This document shows, in pieces, positions 56,750 to 64,000 of a stretch of 64,000 nucleotides of DNA. Within the stretch, counting starts at the first letter, position 1. Every line of letters begins with the position of its first letter. Source of the DNA: Prochlorococcus marinus XMU1419 (lineage in GTDB: Bacteria; Cyanobacteriota; Cyanobacteriia; PCC-6307; Cyanobiaceae); contig NZ_JAAORO010000001.1 of NCBI RefSeq assembly GCF_017695955.1, forward strand, positions 556,743 through 620,742, read 5' to 3'. The notes under the pieces are model-generated. The model saw only the letters and a list, made by a program, of their open reading frames with translations, did no database searches and was not told where the DNA came from. Both the position numbers and the translations under genes were made by a program.

Positions 56750-57091
56750 CTAAAAAACTAGGTTTTTAAAAATCTTTAAATTAATAAATAGTTGAAAAAC
56801 GATTTGTGGTATGAAAGAAAATAATATTGAGTTAATAAGAAAAAAGTTTCTATTTTTTAATTGTTTTCTTTTATCAATTAAATTAAAAATAAGTATTAAC
56901 AAACTAAGATTTAAAATAATATTGAAAATTGACCCTGATAACATTTGATCGTAAGTGTTACCAAAGTAGGGTCTCAATAGAAATCCTGAAAATAAAAGTA
57001 AATATGCTGAAATAGTGGAATGCAAAGATGATAAGATCTTAAATCCTAATATGCTTTTTTGAGGAAGCCTAACAAAATAATTTATTCTCAT
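56750..57091 (-). CDS. Small membrane protein, unknown function
   Basis: A 113-residue protein with about three hydrophobic segments (near residues 27-43, 52-70 and 85-105), separated by a short basic loop (IDKRKQLKNRNF). It starts with ATG at 57091. No family is recognised and no homologous pattern is known to me. Amino-acid use (Leu, Ile, Phe, Asn) is normal for an AT-rich membrane gene, so I regard it as probably real. Confidence 0.5.
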   Translation of the reverse strand: MRINYFVRLPQKSILGFKILSSLHSTISAYLLLFSGFLLRPYFGNTYDQMLSGSIFNIILNLSLLILIFNLIDKRKQLKNRNFFLINSILFSFIPQIVFQLFINLKIFKNLVF

Positions 57092-57182
57092 CTTTTAATT
57101 TAAACATATTTTTTTTGGTTTAATTATTATTAATCATAATAAATTTAATGTTTTTTATTGAATTTGATTTAATTTTAATATT

Positions 57183-57452
57183 ATGCGAAAAAAATCACTG
57201 AAATCAAAAACTTTTGAGTATTTAATAGTTATTTTTTTTGGATTTTTTCTGGGGATTTTTATTGTTTGGCCTGGTCTAATCTCAGTAAAAGGCAGAAAAT
57301 GCTTTACAAAAATCATTAAAGATGGTGGTGATGGAAGTATTAAATTAACTACAGTTTTATCTATTGACCCTAAATACCTTCTAAAAATTAAGAATGCCAA
57401 AAATAATTATTACAAAGTTCTATATATAGGAGATTACTGTTTTAGAAAATAA
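57183..57452 (+). CDS. Small membrane-anchored protein, unknown function
   Basis: An 89-residue protein: basic start (MRKKSLKSK), one transmembrane helix (about residues 13-33, with IFFGFFLGIFIVWPG), then a soluble domain with two cysteines (GRKCFTK and GDYCFRK) and FIKDGGDGS-like Gly/Asp-rich text. Type and direction fit a minor component of the pilus-like cluster that starts 215 bp later, but there is no direct evidence. Confidence 0.55.
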   Translation: MRKKSLKSKTFEYLIVIFFGFFLGIFIVWPGLISVKGRKCFTKIIKDGGDGSIKLTTVLSIDPKYLLKIKNAKNNYYKVLYIGDYCFRK

Positions 57453-57596
57453 TCATTAATTAAAGATAATTTTATAAAAAATAGATTTTGATTTTTACAA
57501 ATTTATCTTTTTATAATTAATTTTTAGAGAAAATTAAAAAATTATCAATTTAGTGTAAAGTTAATATGCCGACAAAATTTGTTATTTATAAGTGTT

Positions 57597-57616
57597 TAGT
57601 ATTAAAATAGTATTAA
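57597..57616. promoter_or_regulatory. TAGTATTAA direct repeat upstream of the secretin operon
   Basis: TAGTATTAA at 57597-57605 recurs at 57608-57616 (11-bp step). It lies about 50-70 bp before the first gene of the operon (57667), in a 214-bp gene-free region, where a promoter is expected. TATTAA-type elements within it could serve as -10. Possible activator or repressor sites; no experimental support. Confidence 0.4.
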
Positions 57617-57666
57617 TTGGTTGTAATTTTTTTGAATACTTCTTTAGATAAATTACTAAAAAGATT

Positions 57667-58047
57667 ATGAAACAAAAAAAATATTTAAGATTTAAAAGGC
57701 AAATTTATAAAATCATTACATGTTACTTTTTAATCAATAGTTCCTTTTTAATTTCTTTAGTATTTGCGGAAGATTACAAATTTCAAATTAGATCTGAAAA
57801 CTTTAAAGAAGTTTTCTTTAAAGGTGATACAAATTATCAAGATTATGATTCATACAATAATCAATTAGAACTATTCTTTGGTGCGGATAAATATAATTCC
57901 TTAGATTCTTTAGAGAAAAAAAAATTTCTAGATTTAGCACTACCTTTCTCTTCAAGAGATATTAGAAAACTATACGATGATAAGTTGAAACAAATGTCTG
58001 CAAAAGAAAATTATCATTTAGATGTTTTTTTTAATGATAAATTATAA
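57667..58047 (+). CDS. Secreted protein at head of pilus-like operon, unknown function
   Basis: A 126-residue protein with a signal peptide (about residues 1-35; hydrophobic FLINSSFLISLVFAED) and a charged mature part ending in a helical segment. No family is recognised. The secretin gene begins 9 bp after its stop, so they are co-transcribed. A pilotin or accessory subunit for the secretin is conceivable, but it has no lipobox Cys and this is only a position-based guess. Confidence 0.6.
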   Translation: MKQKKYLRFKRQIYKIITCYFLINSSFLISLVFAEDYKFQIRSENFKEVFFKGDTNYQDYDSYNNQLELFFGADKYNSLDSLEKKKFLDLALPFSSRDIRKLYDDKLKQMSAKENYHLDVFFNDKL

Positions 58048-58056
58048 AAAGATTTT

Positions 58057-59919
58057 ATGAATAATCAAAAAAGTAAAAATAAACTGAATTTCCTTTTAGT
58101 TCCTTTTTTAATTCTTTATCCTTTGTTTTTAAATTCTTATTCTTCTGAAAATGAGGGAGGAAATATTGTAGATGAGGCTGAAGAAATTATTCCTTTGATA
58201 GATGAAGTTATTCATAAGAAAAATAAAAAACAAAAATCAATTCAAAAAGATAAATTCGATATGGATGATAAAAAAACTTACCTAAAAGACTCAGTTGAAA
58301 ATAAACAAAGTGAAGAGGATAATCTTAAAGATTCTATTAAAAATAAAAAAGCTAAAGATATTATTTCAAATCAAGAAGTACTTTTTAATGAGAAAAAAAA
58401 GGATAAATCTATAAATAAATTTTCACCTGTTCCTAGAGGAGGTGATATATATACTGGTCAATTTGAGATCCCCTTAAGAGGTTATATAAAGCTTAAAGAT
58501 CAAAAAATATCAGTTAATTTGAAAGATTCAGATCCAATTGCGGCACTCAAATTGATCGGAAAATTGGGGAATTATGGAATAGTTATTGTAGAAAATGATA
58601 AAAAAGAACAGGACTCTACAGAAAGTAATAAAAAATTAATAACAGTAAGTTTTGATGAAATAGATATTTCTGATGTTTTCAATAGCATACTGATGTCGTC
58701 CAACCTTCAGGCAAAATTAGAAAAAAATATTATTTTTATTGGAGAAGATATTTTAAACAAAAGTCTAAATCCTAGCATCTCAAAGACTTATAGAATTAAT
58801 CAAGCAAATGCAGCATCTGTCGCTGATTATCTGAAAACATTGGGAGCAAGAATATCCAAGGTTCTTGTAAAAGGTTCAAGTAACGACGGAGCAGAAATTT
58901 CAGATAGATTTCAACAAGCAAATCTAGAAGATAGTCTTATAGATCCATATGGTAATGAAGGTGGTCCACTCAATGGATTGATAGGGACGGTAGACCTTAG
59001 ATTGCAGACAATTACTTTAATAGGCTCACAAGAATTAATAAATACATCAGAAAAATACATAAAAGCTATGGATCGAAGACATAAGCAAGTAGCTCTAAAT
59101 GTGAAAATTATCGATGTTGCTTTAAGTAAGCAGGATACTAAGAGAAATATGTTGGAATTTAGAACAGGAGAGACGCGTGTAATCAGTAATGCAGGGTTAT
59201 CAGTAAGGACTGGGAATGAAACTCCTGGAATTCCAGATGAAAATTCCCTTGTACAAACCCCTTTTGGAGGTGGAGGTCTGGCCGAAGGAGTATTTGCTAA
59301 TTGGTTAATGGCAAAGATTACAAATAATGACGCAAAAATAATGGCATCCCCTACTCTAATTTTAGGAGAAAATAATGATCCAAATTTATCTGGTGCAGCA
59401 CAAGTTGATGATGCATTAGGTAAGGCAACCATTGGAAGACCTTTTTCTAACGAGGGCTTCATAAAAGTAGGTGAGACAGTCATAACAAAATTTGAAAGAA
59501 CTGTTGATGAAGGAGGTGCCGCTACTTGTATTGCTACTGAGGGAACTGCTGGTATTACTTTTGGCGCAAAAGTTGATAAAATTGATGATAATGGTTACGT
59601 TACTTTTTCTTTAAGTCCAGCAATTTCATCAGTAACTGGCACAGTGGAAATAATCGGTTGTGGGATACAAAGCACACTTAGCGTGAGAAAACTTGATACT
59701 GGAGCAATAAGAGTAAAAAATAAAGATACACTTGTTTTAACAGGTGTAATTAAAGATGAGGACAGTACATCAACTTCTAAAGTCCCCATATTGGGAGATT
59801 TACCTCTTTTAGGATCATTGTTTAGGGATAGTAGAGATATTAAAAAGAAAAGTGAATTAATAATTTTAGTCACTCCTAAAATACTAAATGATGATTTGTC
59901 AGTGAATTATGAACTTTAA
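58057..59919 (+). CDS. Secretin (PilQ/GspD-like outer-membrane pore)
   Basis: A 620-residue secretin. The N-terminus has a hydrophobic export segment (about 10-30), then a long Lys/Asp-rich linker (about 45-130), an STN/N0-N1-like domain (ISVNLKDSDPIAALKLIGKL, from about 150), and a C-terminal secretin core from about 340. The core ends with the signature VPILGDLPLLGSLFR and KKKSELIILVTPKIL, characteristic of PilQ/GspD. Whether it serves a pilus or a secretion system cannot be decided. PilN-like follows after 14 bp. Confidence 0.9.
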   Translation: MNNQKSKNKLNFLLVPFLILYPLFLNSYSSENEGGNIVDEAEEIIPLIDEVIHKKNKKQKSIQKDKFDMDDKKTYLKDSVENKQSEEDNLKDSIKNKKAKDIISNQEVLFNEKKKDKSINKFSPVPRGGDIYTGQFEIPLRGYIKLKDQKISVNLKDSDPIAALKLIGKLGNYGIVIVENDKKEQDSTESNKKLITVSFDEIDISDVFNSILMSSNLQAKLEKNIIFIGEDILNKSLNPSISKTYRINQANAASVADYLKTLGARISKVLVKGSSNDGAEISDRFQQANLEDSLIDPYGNEGGPLNGLIGTVDLRLQTITLIGSQELINTSEKYIKAMDRRHKQVALNVKIIDVALSKQDTKRNMLEFRTGETRVISNAGLSVRTGNETPGIPDENSLVQTPFGGGGLAEGVFANWLMAKITNNDAKIMASPTLILGENNDPNLSGAAQVDDALGKATIGRPFSNEGFIKVGETVITKFERTVDEGGAATCIATEGTAGITFGAKVDKIDDNGYVTFSLSPAISSVTGTVEIIGCGIQSTLSVRKLDTGAIRVKNKDTLVLTGVIKDEDSTSTSKVPILGDLPLLGSLFRDSRDIKKKSELIILVTPKILNDDLSVNYEL

Positions 59920-59933
59920 ATGTTTAGCCTCAT

Positions 59934-60623
59934 ATGAATAATAAAAGTTTTAAGCAGATTGATATATTAAGAAAAAGAAGAGAAGAAACTCTTTTATTAG
60001 ATCCTTATTTCATAGATAATAAAAAGTTTATAAAAAAAGGGATTTTTTTTGGTACTTCTTTGATACTTACTACATTATTTATAGGTATAGTTTTTATTAT
60101 TAGAACAAATATCCTTGAACAAAGAAAATCCAATATAAGAGAATATGTAGACCAATATGACTCTTTAGTTATTAATTTAGATAATGAATCTATTGAGTTA
60201 AAGAAGATAGCTGAATTCAATAAAAATCTTAAACAGTCAATATCAAATATAAATTCAAGTTCTGCTTTTTTTAAGGAAATTTCACGCTTAGTTCCAAAAG
60301 GAATGCAACTAACTGAAATTAATATAAATGGTGAAAAATTAACTTTAAAAAGCAGGATAAATCATAAAAAACCATTAGAACTGCTTAATGCATTCTTAAT
60401 TCTTCTAGATGATTCTGAATTCCTAAATTTTGATGCTATTGATCTTAATAAGATTAATACTTTTGAAAATGACTCAGAAGATCAATTATATGAGTTTAAT
60501 ATTCAATCAAAGATTTCTAATAAATTCGCTGATATTAATCAAAAATATCTAGATGAACTTGGCTCTTTGGGATTGTCAAATAGAATTAAAAATCTAGATA
60601 AAATTTTTGAGAATAAAATATGA
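59934..60623 (+). CDS. PilN-like inner-membrane assembly protein
   Basis: A 229-residue bitopic protein: short cytoplasmic head with the PilM-contact look (IDILRKRREETLLLDPYF), one membrane helix (about residues 34-58), then a coiled coil and a small alpha/beta domain (MQLTEININGEKLTLKSRIN) as in PilN/GspL C-terminal halves. It overlaps the PilO-like gene by 4 bp (ATGA). The assignment is supported strongly by position between secretin and PilO-like genes. Confidence 0.78.
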   Translation: MNNKSFKQIDILRKRREETLLLDPYFIDNKKFIKKGIFFGTSLILTTLFIGIVFIIRTNILEQRKSNIREYVDQYDSLVINLDNESIELKKIAEFNKNLKQSISNINSSSAFFKEISRLVPKGMQLTEININGEKLTLKSRINHKKPLELLNAFLILLDDSEFLNFDAIDLNKINTFENDSEDQLYEFNIQSKISNKFADINQKYLDELGSLGLSNRIKNLDKIFENKI

Positions 60624-61291
60624 CCAGTTCTAATCTTAATCAAAATAGAGTTATTACTCCTGAAAGAGCGTCAGTAATTCTTCCAACAATAATCTCATCA
60701 TTATTTGCATTAATAATAATTTTTGTTTTTGTTATACCTAAGTATGTAAAGTCAAATAAAGTAAATAGTGAACTAAAAGAATTTTTACGTAAAAAAGAAG
60801 AATTGCCTAAATTAAAATTGCAATACAAAATTATTAGTGAAAAACTTAAAAAGTTAAATGACAGGAAAGAAAAAATAATATATCTTGTTACAGGGAAAAC
60901 TAATCTAGAAACTTTGCTTGAAAGAATTGAATATATAGGTAACAAAAATAATATAGAAATTCTGTCACTTTCTCCAAAAAGCATAACTAGCTATGTACCT
61001 TTAAAAAAAGATGCTGAAGAAACAAGCCCCCTAATTATTGATCCACTTTTGGCTGAAGGCGTAAAAAAATATACTTTTAAATTGGATTTTGAATCAAACT
61101 TTAATGACACATTATCTTTTTTGAGAGAATTGGAATTTCAAGAAAGTGTAATTTTATTTAGAGATTTAAAATTGAAATTAAAGGATAATGAAGAGAATAT
61201 TAGTTCAGAATATTCGAGAAAATATCTTCTCGAAGTATCTATGGAGATAATTGTTTATGGAAAGAATATAAATAATAAAAAACAAATTTAA
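60620..61291 (+). CDS. PilO-like inner-membrane assembly protein
   Basis: A 223-residue protein with one membrane helix (about residues 20-40), a coiled coil (LKEFLRKKEELPKLKLQYKI), then the PilO/GspM-like ferredoxin fold with TNLETLLERIEYIGNKNNIE and FDLRELEF-like text (SFLRELEFQESVILFRDLKL). It overlaps the PilN-like gene by 4 bp and is followed by the pilin-like genes. PilN and PilO normally form a dimer that links the cytoplasm to the secretin. Confidence 0.78.
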   Translation: MTSSNLNQNRVITPERASVILPTIISSLFALIIIFVFVIPKYVKSNKVNSELKEFLRKKEELPKLKLQYKIISEKLKKLNDRKEKIIYLVTGKTNLETLLERIEYIGNKNNIEILSLSPKSITSYVPLKKDAEETSPLIIDPLLAEGVKKYTFKLDFESNFNDTLSFLRELEFQESVILFRDLKLKLKDNEENISSEYSRKYLLEVSMEIIVYGKNINNKKQI

Positions 61292-61294
61292 ATT

Positions 61295-61801
61295 ATGGTT
61301 TTTTTATATGCTGCTTTAGGTGTTCTCATGATTTCAGGAATTGCTGCGATGATGGAAGTGGCAAGTAATGTTTCAAAATTTACAATAATTAGTGCCGTTA
61401 AATCTGATAAATATATATCTGCAAACTTATCCAAATATGATAGAAGATTTTTAAAAATAATTAATGATCCTTCAGCCCCTGAATCAAATATTTGTAATTA
61501 TATCGTTGATCAGACTAACGCTGAAAGATCATCACTTTTAAACGCAGGGTTAAGCCAAGAAGAAATAAATAGGATTGCTCCTATCTATTTTACTAGTATA
61601 AAAATAGACAATCAAGATATACCTTATAAAACAAATTCAAAGGATAAAAGGATTTTAGGAAGCTGTATCTTAACTAACAATGACTTGCAACACAGGGTTC
61701 TTATAAATAAAAATTCTTCTTTAAATAAAATTTACGAGTATTCATTATTTTCTTGTTACTTTGATGAAAAAACATATTGTGATTTTGAGGAGAATGAATA
61801 A
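61295..61801 (+). CDS. Pilin-like protein without classical leader
   Basis: A 168-residue protein whose first about 22 residues are hydrophobic (FLYAALGVLMISGIAAMMEV), like a pilin helix, but no basic leader, cleavage Gly or Glu+5 precedes. The soluble part contains LLNAGLSQEEINRIAPIY (about 80-97) and four cysteines, some probably paired (NICNYIV, SCILT, SCYFD, YCDFE). The NAG-containing motif recurs in the next gene. It sits 3 bp after the PilO-like gene. Whether it is a pseudopilin or an anchored partner is not known. Confidence 0.58.
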   Translation: MVFLYAALGVLMISGIAAMMEVASNVSKFTIISAVKSDKYISANLSKYDRRFLKIINDPSAPESNICNYIVDQTNAERSSLLNAGLSQEEINRIAPIYFTSIKIDNQDIPYKTNSKDKRILGSCILTNNDLQHRVLINKNSSLNKIYEYSLFSCYFDEKTYCDFEENE

Positions 61802-62020
61802 ATGATTTCTGCTGCACTTGGGATGGTAATAATGTCAGCAGCAACTGTAGCAATGCTTGTAGCGTTAGAAATTACGACAAATGAATTGAAAAAAGCTGGT
61901 AAATACTACCCCACCGTAGATGAAAGAGTGATTTTAGAAAATGCAGGTTTTACTAATCAAGAAATTAGGGATATTGAGGCTGAAATAGACCAAATTGATT
62001 TTGGAAATATACAAAACTAA
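61802..62020 (+). CDS. Short pilin-like membrane protein
   Basis: A 72-residue protein starting immediately after the previous stop (TAA ATG). Residues 1-24 are hydrophobic (MISAALGMVIMSAATVAMLV), then a short soluble tail with LENAGFTNQEIRDIEAEIDQ, a clear echo of NAGLSQEEINRI in the preceding protein. It lacks a basic leader. It could be a minor pilin subunit; unknown family. Confidence 0.55.
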   Translation: MISAALGMVIMSAATVAMLVALEITTNELKKAGKYYPTVDERVILENAGFTNQEIRDIEAEIDQIDFGNIQN

Positions 62021-62022
62021 AA

Positions 62023-62556
62023 ATGTTAAATAAGAAAAATATTAAAAATAGAATAAAAAATAGAGGCATGACAAGTCCTGAATTAATTCTAGCAATCATG
62101 ATGCTTTCTACTTTTACAGCCGTTTTTGTATTAGTCACAGAATTCATATCTGGTTTTTTTCAACCTTTAAATGATGAAGCTAGAGAAGAATTTATAAAAG
62201 CTGAAAAAGATTTAACAGATGTCTTACAAGATCATATTACTATTAATGAAACAATAGATAAAGTCATAGATTTGTTTTCTCAGCCTGGTATTGATAGAAG
62301 TTATTTTGTTAATTTATCTTGTACTTCCCTTCCTAAAGAAGAATGGGATATTCCAAGTCTAGAAAGTAATTTTCCTAAGAATTATCAGTTATGTATTAAA
62401 CCTGCTTTTCCTGAAAATTCTTATCAAAGTTTACAAAAAATGGAGTCAAGGCCAGGAATATATATACTTTATGCAAAACCAATAAACGGTATAACATTCA
62501 ATTCATTGCCTTTAAGAAGAATTTTTTGTAGACCTAAACCTTTCTGCTCATTATGA
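62023..62556 (+). CDS. Type IV prepilin-like protein
   Basis: A 177-residue protein with a complete prepilin signal: a basic 15-residue leader ending in Gly, then MTSPELILAIMMLSTF with Glu at position +5 and a 20-residue hydrophobic helix. This is the site recognised by prepilin peptidase PilD. The soluble domain has five cysteines, including a C-terminal CRPKPFC pair as often seen in pilins. It overlaps the next gene by 4 bp (ATGA at 62553). Confidence 0.82.
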   Translation: MLNKKNIKNRIKNRGMTSPELILAIMMLSTFTAVFVLVTEFISGFFQPLNDEAREEFIKAEKDLTDVLQDHITINETIDKVIDLFSQPGIDRSYFVNLSCTSLPKEEWDIPSLESNFPKNYQLCIKPAFPENSYQSLQKMESRPGIYILYAKPINGITFNSLPLRRIFCRPKPFCSL

Positions 62557-64000
62557 CAAATACACCCATTAAAAAGAAAAAAATAAGTGAATATAATATG
62601 GATGACTTAAAAGAATTCTTTTATAATCTTTCACGGAAAATTAGTAGCAAAATAATTCTTTTAGAAATAGGAAATGACTTTTTCAATATTGCTGTAGCCA
62701 AGTTAGTAAAAAATCAGTTGCAAATAAATAATGTTTTTAGGCAAGTCTTACCAAAAGAGGCTATTGAGAAATCAATACCAGCTGATCCGGATGCGTTCTC
62801 TGCAGTTCTTGTAGATGTTATTAAGGATTTGAAATTAGGAGGCCAAAGAATTGCATTGGTTTTGTCTTCGGATGCTTGTTATACAAGACTTATAGATATT
62901 CCTGGAACAATTACGAATGATAAAGCTAAGTCGTTTTTAGAGGATCCTGACTCAGGAATTCAAATACCTATATCTCTAAATAATTCTGATTTTGATATCC
63001 ACTTAACTGATCTACCTGAAAAGAAGAAAGGGGATGAATTTTATAAGAGATATTTTCTTACATCCTTACCTAAAAAAAGCGTAAATACTATTTTAGAAAC
63101 AATTAATAAAGCAAATTTAGAGCTTTGTTCAATCCAAATGAGTCATATGTGTATAGGAAATTTATTAAGCTCAGAAATTAATAAATTAGATTCTAATAAT
63201 CTAATTATTTCTGTTGACTTGTTAGATGAATTTACGCAACTAATTATTTTTGATAATTCTGGTCCATTATTTATAAAAAGACTTGCTTCTATAAGAAATT
63301 ATCCAACTATTGATGAGATGAAAGAAATGCAGAATAGGGGGAAGGATGAAAAGATTAAATCAAGTAAGAAACTTTCATCTGATTATCATCCTTTATCAAA
63401 GCTTGATTTAAAGATTTTAATTAGAGAAATTAATAATACATTTAAGAATTTTATTCAAGAAAATGACTTAATCAAAATAGGAAAGATATTTCTAACAGGA
63501 AGAAATAGTCAACATGAGAATTTAGTGGAGATTCTTGGCAATAATTTATCTATGGATGTTTTTTTAATCTCGCCAATAGGTATATCTGATTTAAAAGAAT
63601 TTAATTATGACCCTGATAAGTTAAATCAATTTTCTATGTCTCGTATTATTGGACTTGGGTTGAGTTTGATAAGAGAGAAATACGAAAATAATGAAAATCT
63701 TTTAAGTTCGAATAGTTTCATTATCAAAAAATATATTCATAGTGAATTCCAAAGTTCTCAAAATGAACTAGAAAATTCAAATAAATCTTCAGAACTATTA
63801 TTAGAAAAAGATAATAAGAAAAAAGAGGAAGTTAAAAAAACAGTAATTAAGAAAGAAGAAGATAAGAAAAAAGAGGAAGTTAAAAAAACAGTAATTAAGA
63901 AAGAAGAAGATAAGAAAAAAGAGGAAGTTAAAAAAACAGTAATTAAGAAAGAAGAAGATAAGAAAAAAGAGGAAGTTAAAAAAACAGTAATTAAGAAAGA
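62553..64000 (+). CDS. PilM-like actin-fold assembly protein (runs off right edge)
   Basis: Open from ATG 62553 to the end of the window (482 codons seen). The first about 390 residues follow PilM/GspL: LLEIGNDFFNIAVAKLVKN at about 36-54, IALVLSSDACYTRLIDIPG, ISVDLLDEFTQLIIFDNSGP and KIFLTGRNSQHENLVEILG, the actin-like ATPase blocks. The C-terminus then becomes a Lys/Glu tandem repeat from 63816 on. Unusually, PilM-like lies at the end of the cluster after the pilins, instead of before PilN. The ORF start overlaps the prepilin stop. Confidence 0.78.
   Translation, partial: MTNTPIKKKKISEYNMDDLKEFFYNLSRKISSKIILLEIGNDFFNIAVAKLVKNQLQINNVFRQVLPKEAIEKSIPADPDAFSAVLVDVIKDLKLGGQRIALVLSSDACYTRLIDIPGTITNDKAKSFLEDPDSGIQIPISLNNSDFDIHLTDLPEKKKGDEFYKRYFLTSLPKKSVNTILETINKANLELCSIQMSHMCIGNLLSSEINKLDSNNLIISVDLLDEFTQLIIFDNSGPLFIKRLASIRNYPTIDEMKEMQNRGKDEKIKSSKKLSSDYHPLSKLDLKILIREINNTFKNFIQENDLIKIGKIFLTGRNSQHENLVEILGNNLSMDVFLISPIGISDLKEFNYDPDKLNQFSMSRIIGLGLSLIREKYENNENLLSSNSFIIKKYIHSEFQSSQNELENSNKSSELLLEKDNKKKEEVKKTVIKKEEDKKKEEVKKTVIKKEEDKKKEEVKKTVIKKEEDKKKEEVKKTVIKK
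63816..64000 (+). repeat. Perfect 48-bp tandem repeat in the PilM-like gene
   Basis: The unit of 48 bp, encoding the 16 residues KKKEEVKKTVIKKEED, occurs at 63816-63863, 63864-63911, 63912-63959 and, cut by the edge, 63960-64000. The copies appear identical at the DNA level, which means recent expansion or active homogenisation. Alternating blocks of Lys and Glu should form a long charged single helix or coiled coil. Confidence 0.93.

Noticed and set aside
55532..57666. Insertion sequence or integrase gene after tRNA-Ser
   Set aside because: I looked for transposase and tyrosine recombinase motifs on both strands and found none; only the tRNA half-copy and short repeats remain.
58911..59483. 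190-codon open frame antisense to the secretin gene
   Set aside because: Fully inside the secretin core region; Pro/Ser/Phe-rich shadow translation without recognisable features.
63816..64000. CRISPR array
   Set aside because: The repeats are contiguous, in frame and without spacers; this is a coding tandem repeat.

Overview
The window is AT-rich, densely coding chromosomal DNA of a marine picocyanobacterium. A Pcb-type divinyl-chlorophyll antenna protein (pcbA, 28668-29726), a crtL-type lycopene cyclase, MenD/MenB for phylloquinone, plastoquinone-type prenyl synthase, ComB, DUF760, DUF1350, DUF2811, DUF3721 and Tic20-like proteins, short intergenic gaps and many TTG starts all point to a low-GC, high-light-type Prochlorococcus. 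The exact clade cannot be fixed from sequence reading alone.

Layout. 1-1624 (minus): thrS (cut by the left edge), trpS and an Arg/Gly-rich small protein. 1790-6866 (plus): a DUF697-like membrane protein, then a manganese-type ABC importer (mntC-mntA-mntB) whose permease gene overlaps a DUF4336 gene. 6873-7838 (minus): DUF760 and lepB. 7889-13417 (plus): menD, menB, glgA, murF. 13419-17022 (minus): aroA, an MnmC-like methyltransferase, glmU. 17151-23695 (plus): comB, a nitrilase-family gene, an AMIN/amidase, murI, a solanesyl-type prenyl synthase, acs. 24543-28118: an exonuclease-domain protein, a glycine-periodic DUF3721 protein, hisS and small conserved genes. 28340-29776: the pcbA transcription unit with a long leader and a strong terminator. 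29816-37633: a GltS-type symporter, GST, a GIY-YIG-like membrane protein, an SDR, lycopene cyclase, a divergent protochlorophyllide-reductase paralogue, an MscS channel and an isochorismatase-like hydrolase. 37751-42829: Fur-family regulator, ArsS-type radical SAM enzyme, glucosylglycerol-phosphate phosphatase and, divergently, a glycerol-3-phosphate-dehydrogenase-like protein. 42901-49183: metY, metA, a SulP transporter, a FAD oxidoreductase and a CbiX-type chelatase with a Cys/His-rich tail. 49184-55359: DUF2811, a GMC oxidoreductase, a lumenal-type pentapeptide protein, a ribbon-helix-helix-like/GIY-YIG-like gene pair, gloA, Tic20-like and small membrane proteins.

55445-64000 is different. 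tRNA-Ser(UGA) is followed about 120 bp away by a degenerate copy of its own 5' half, a typical scar of site-specific integration. Beyond it lie four unrecognised small genes and then a plus-strand operon (57667 to beyond 64000) encoding a secretin, PilN-like and PilO-like proteins, three pilin-like proteins (one with a clear prepilin-peptidase site) and a PilM-like protein whose C-terminus is a perfect 48-bp tandem repeat running off the window. This reordered, stripped-down type IV pilus/type II secretion-like locus is the best candidate for an under-described system here.

The second most interesting spot is 52034-53014: an RHH-like gene and a degenerate GIY-YIG-like gene 2 bp apart, preceded by ATAGATT motifs spaced in exact multiples of 11 bp. 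It resembles an autoregulated two-gene module.
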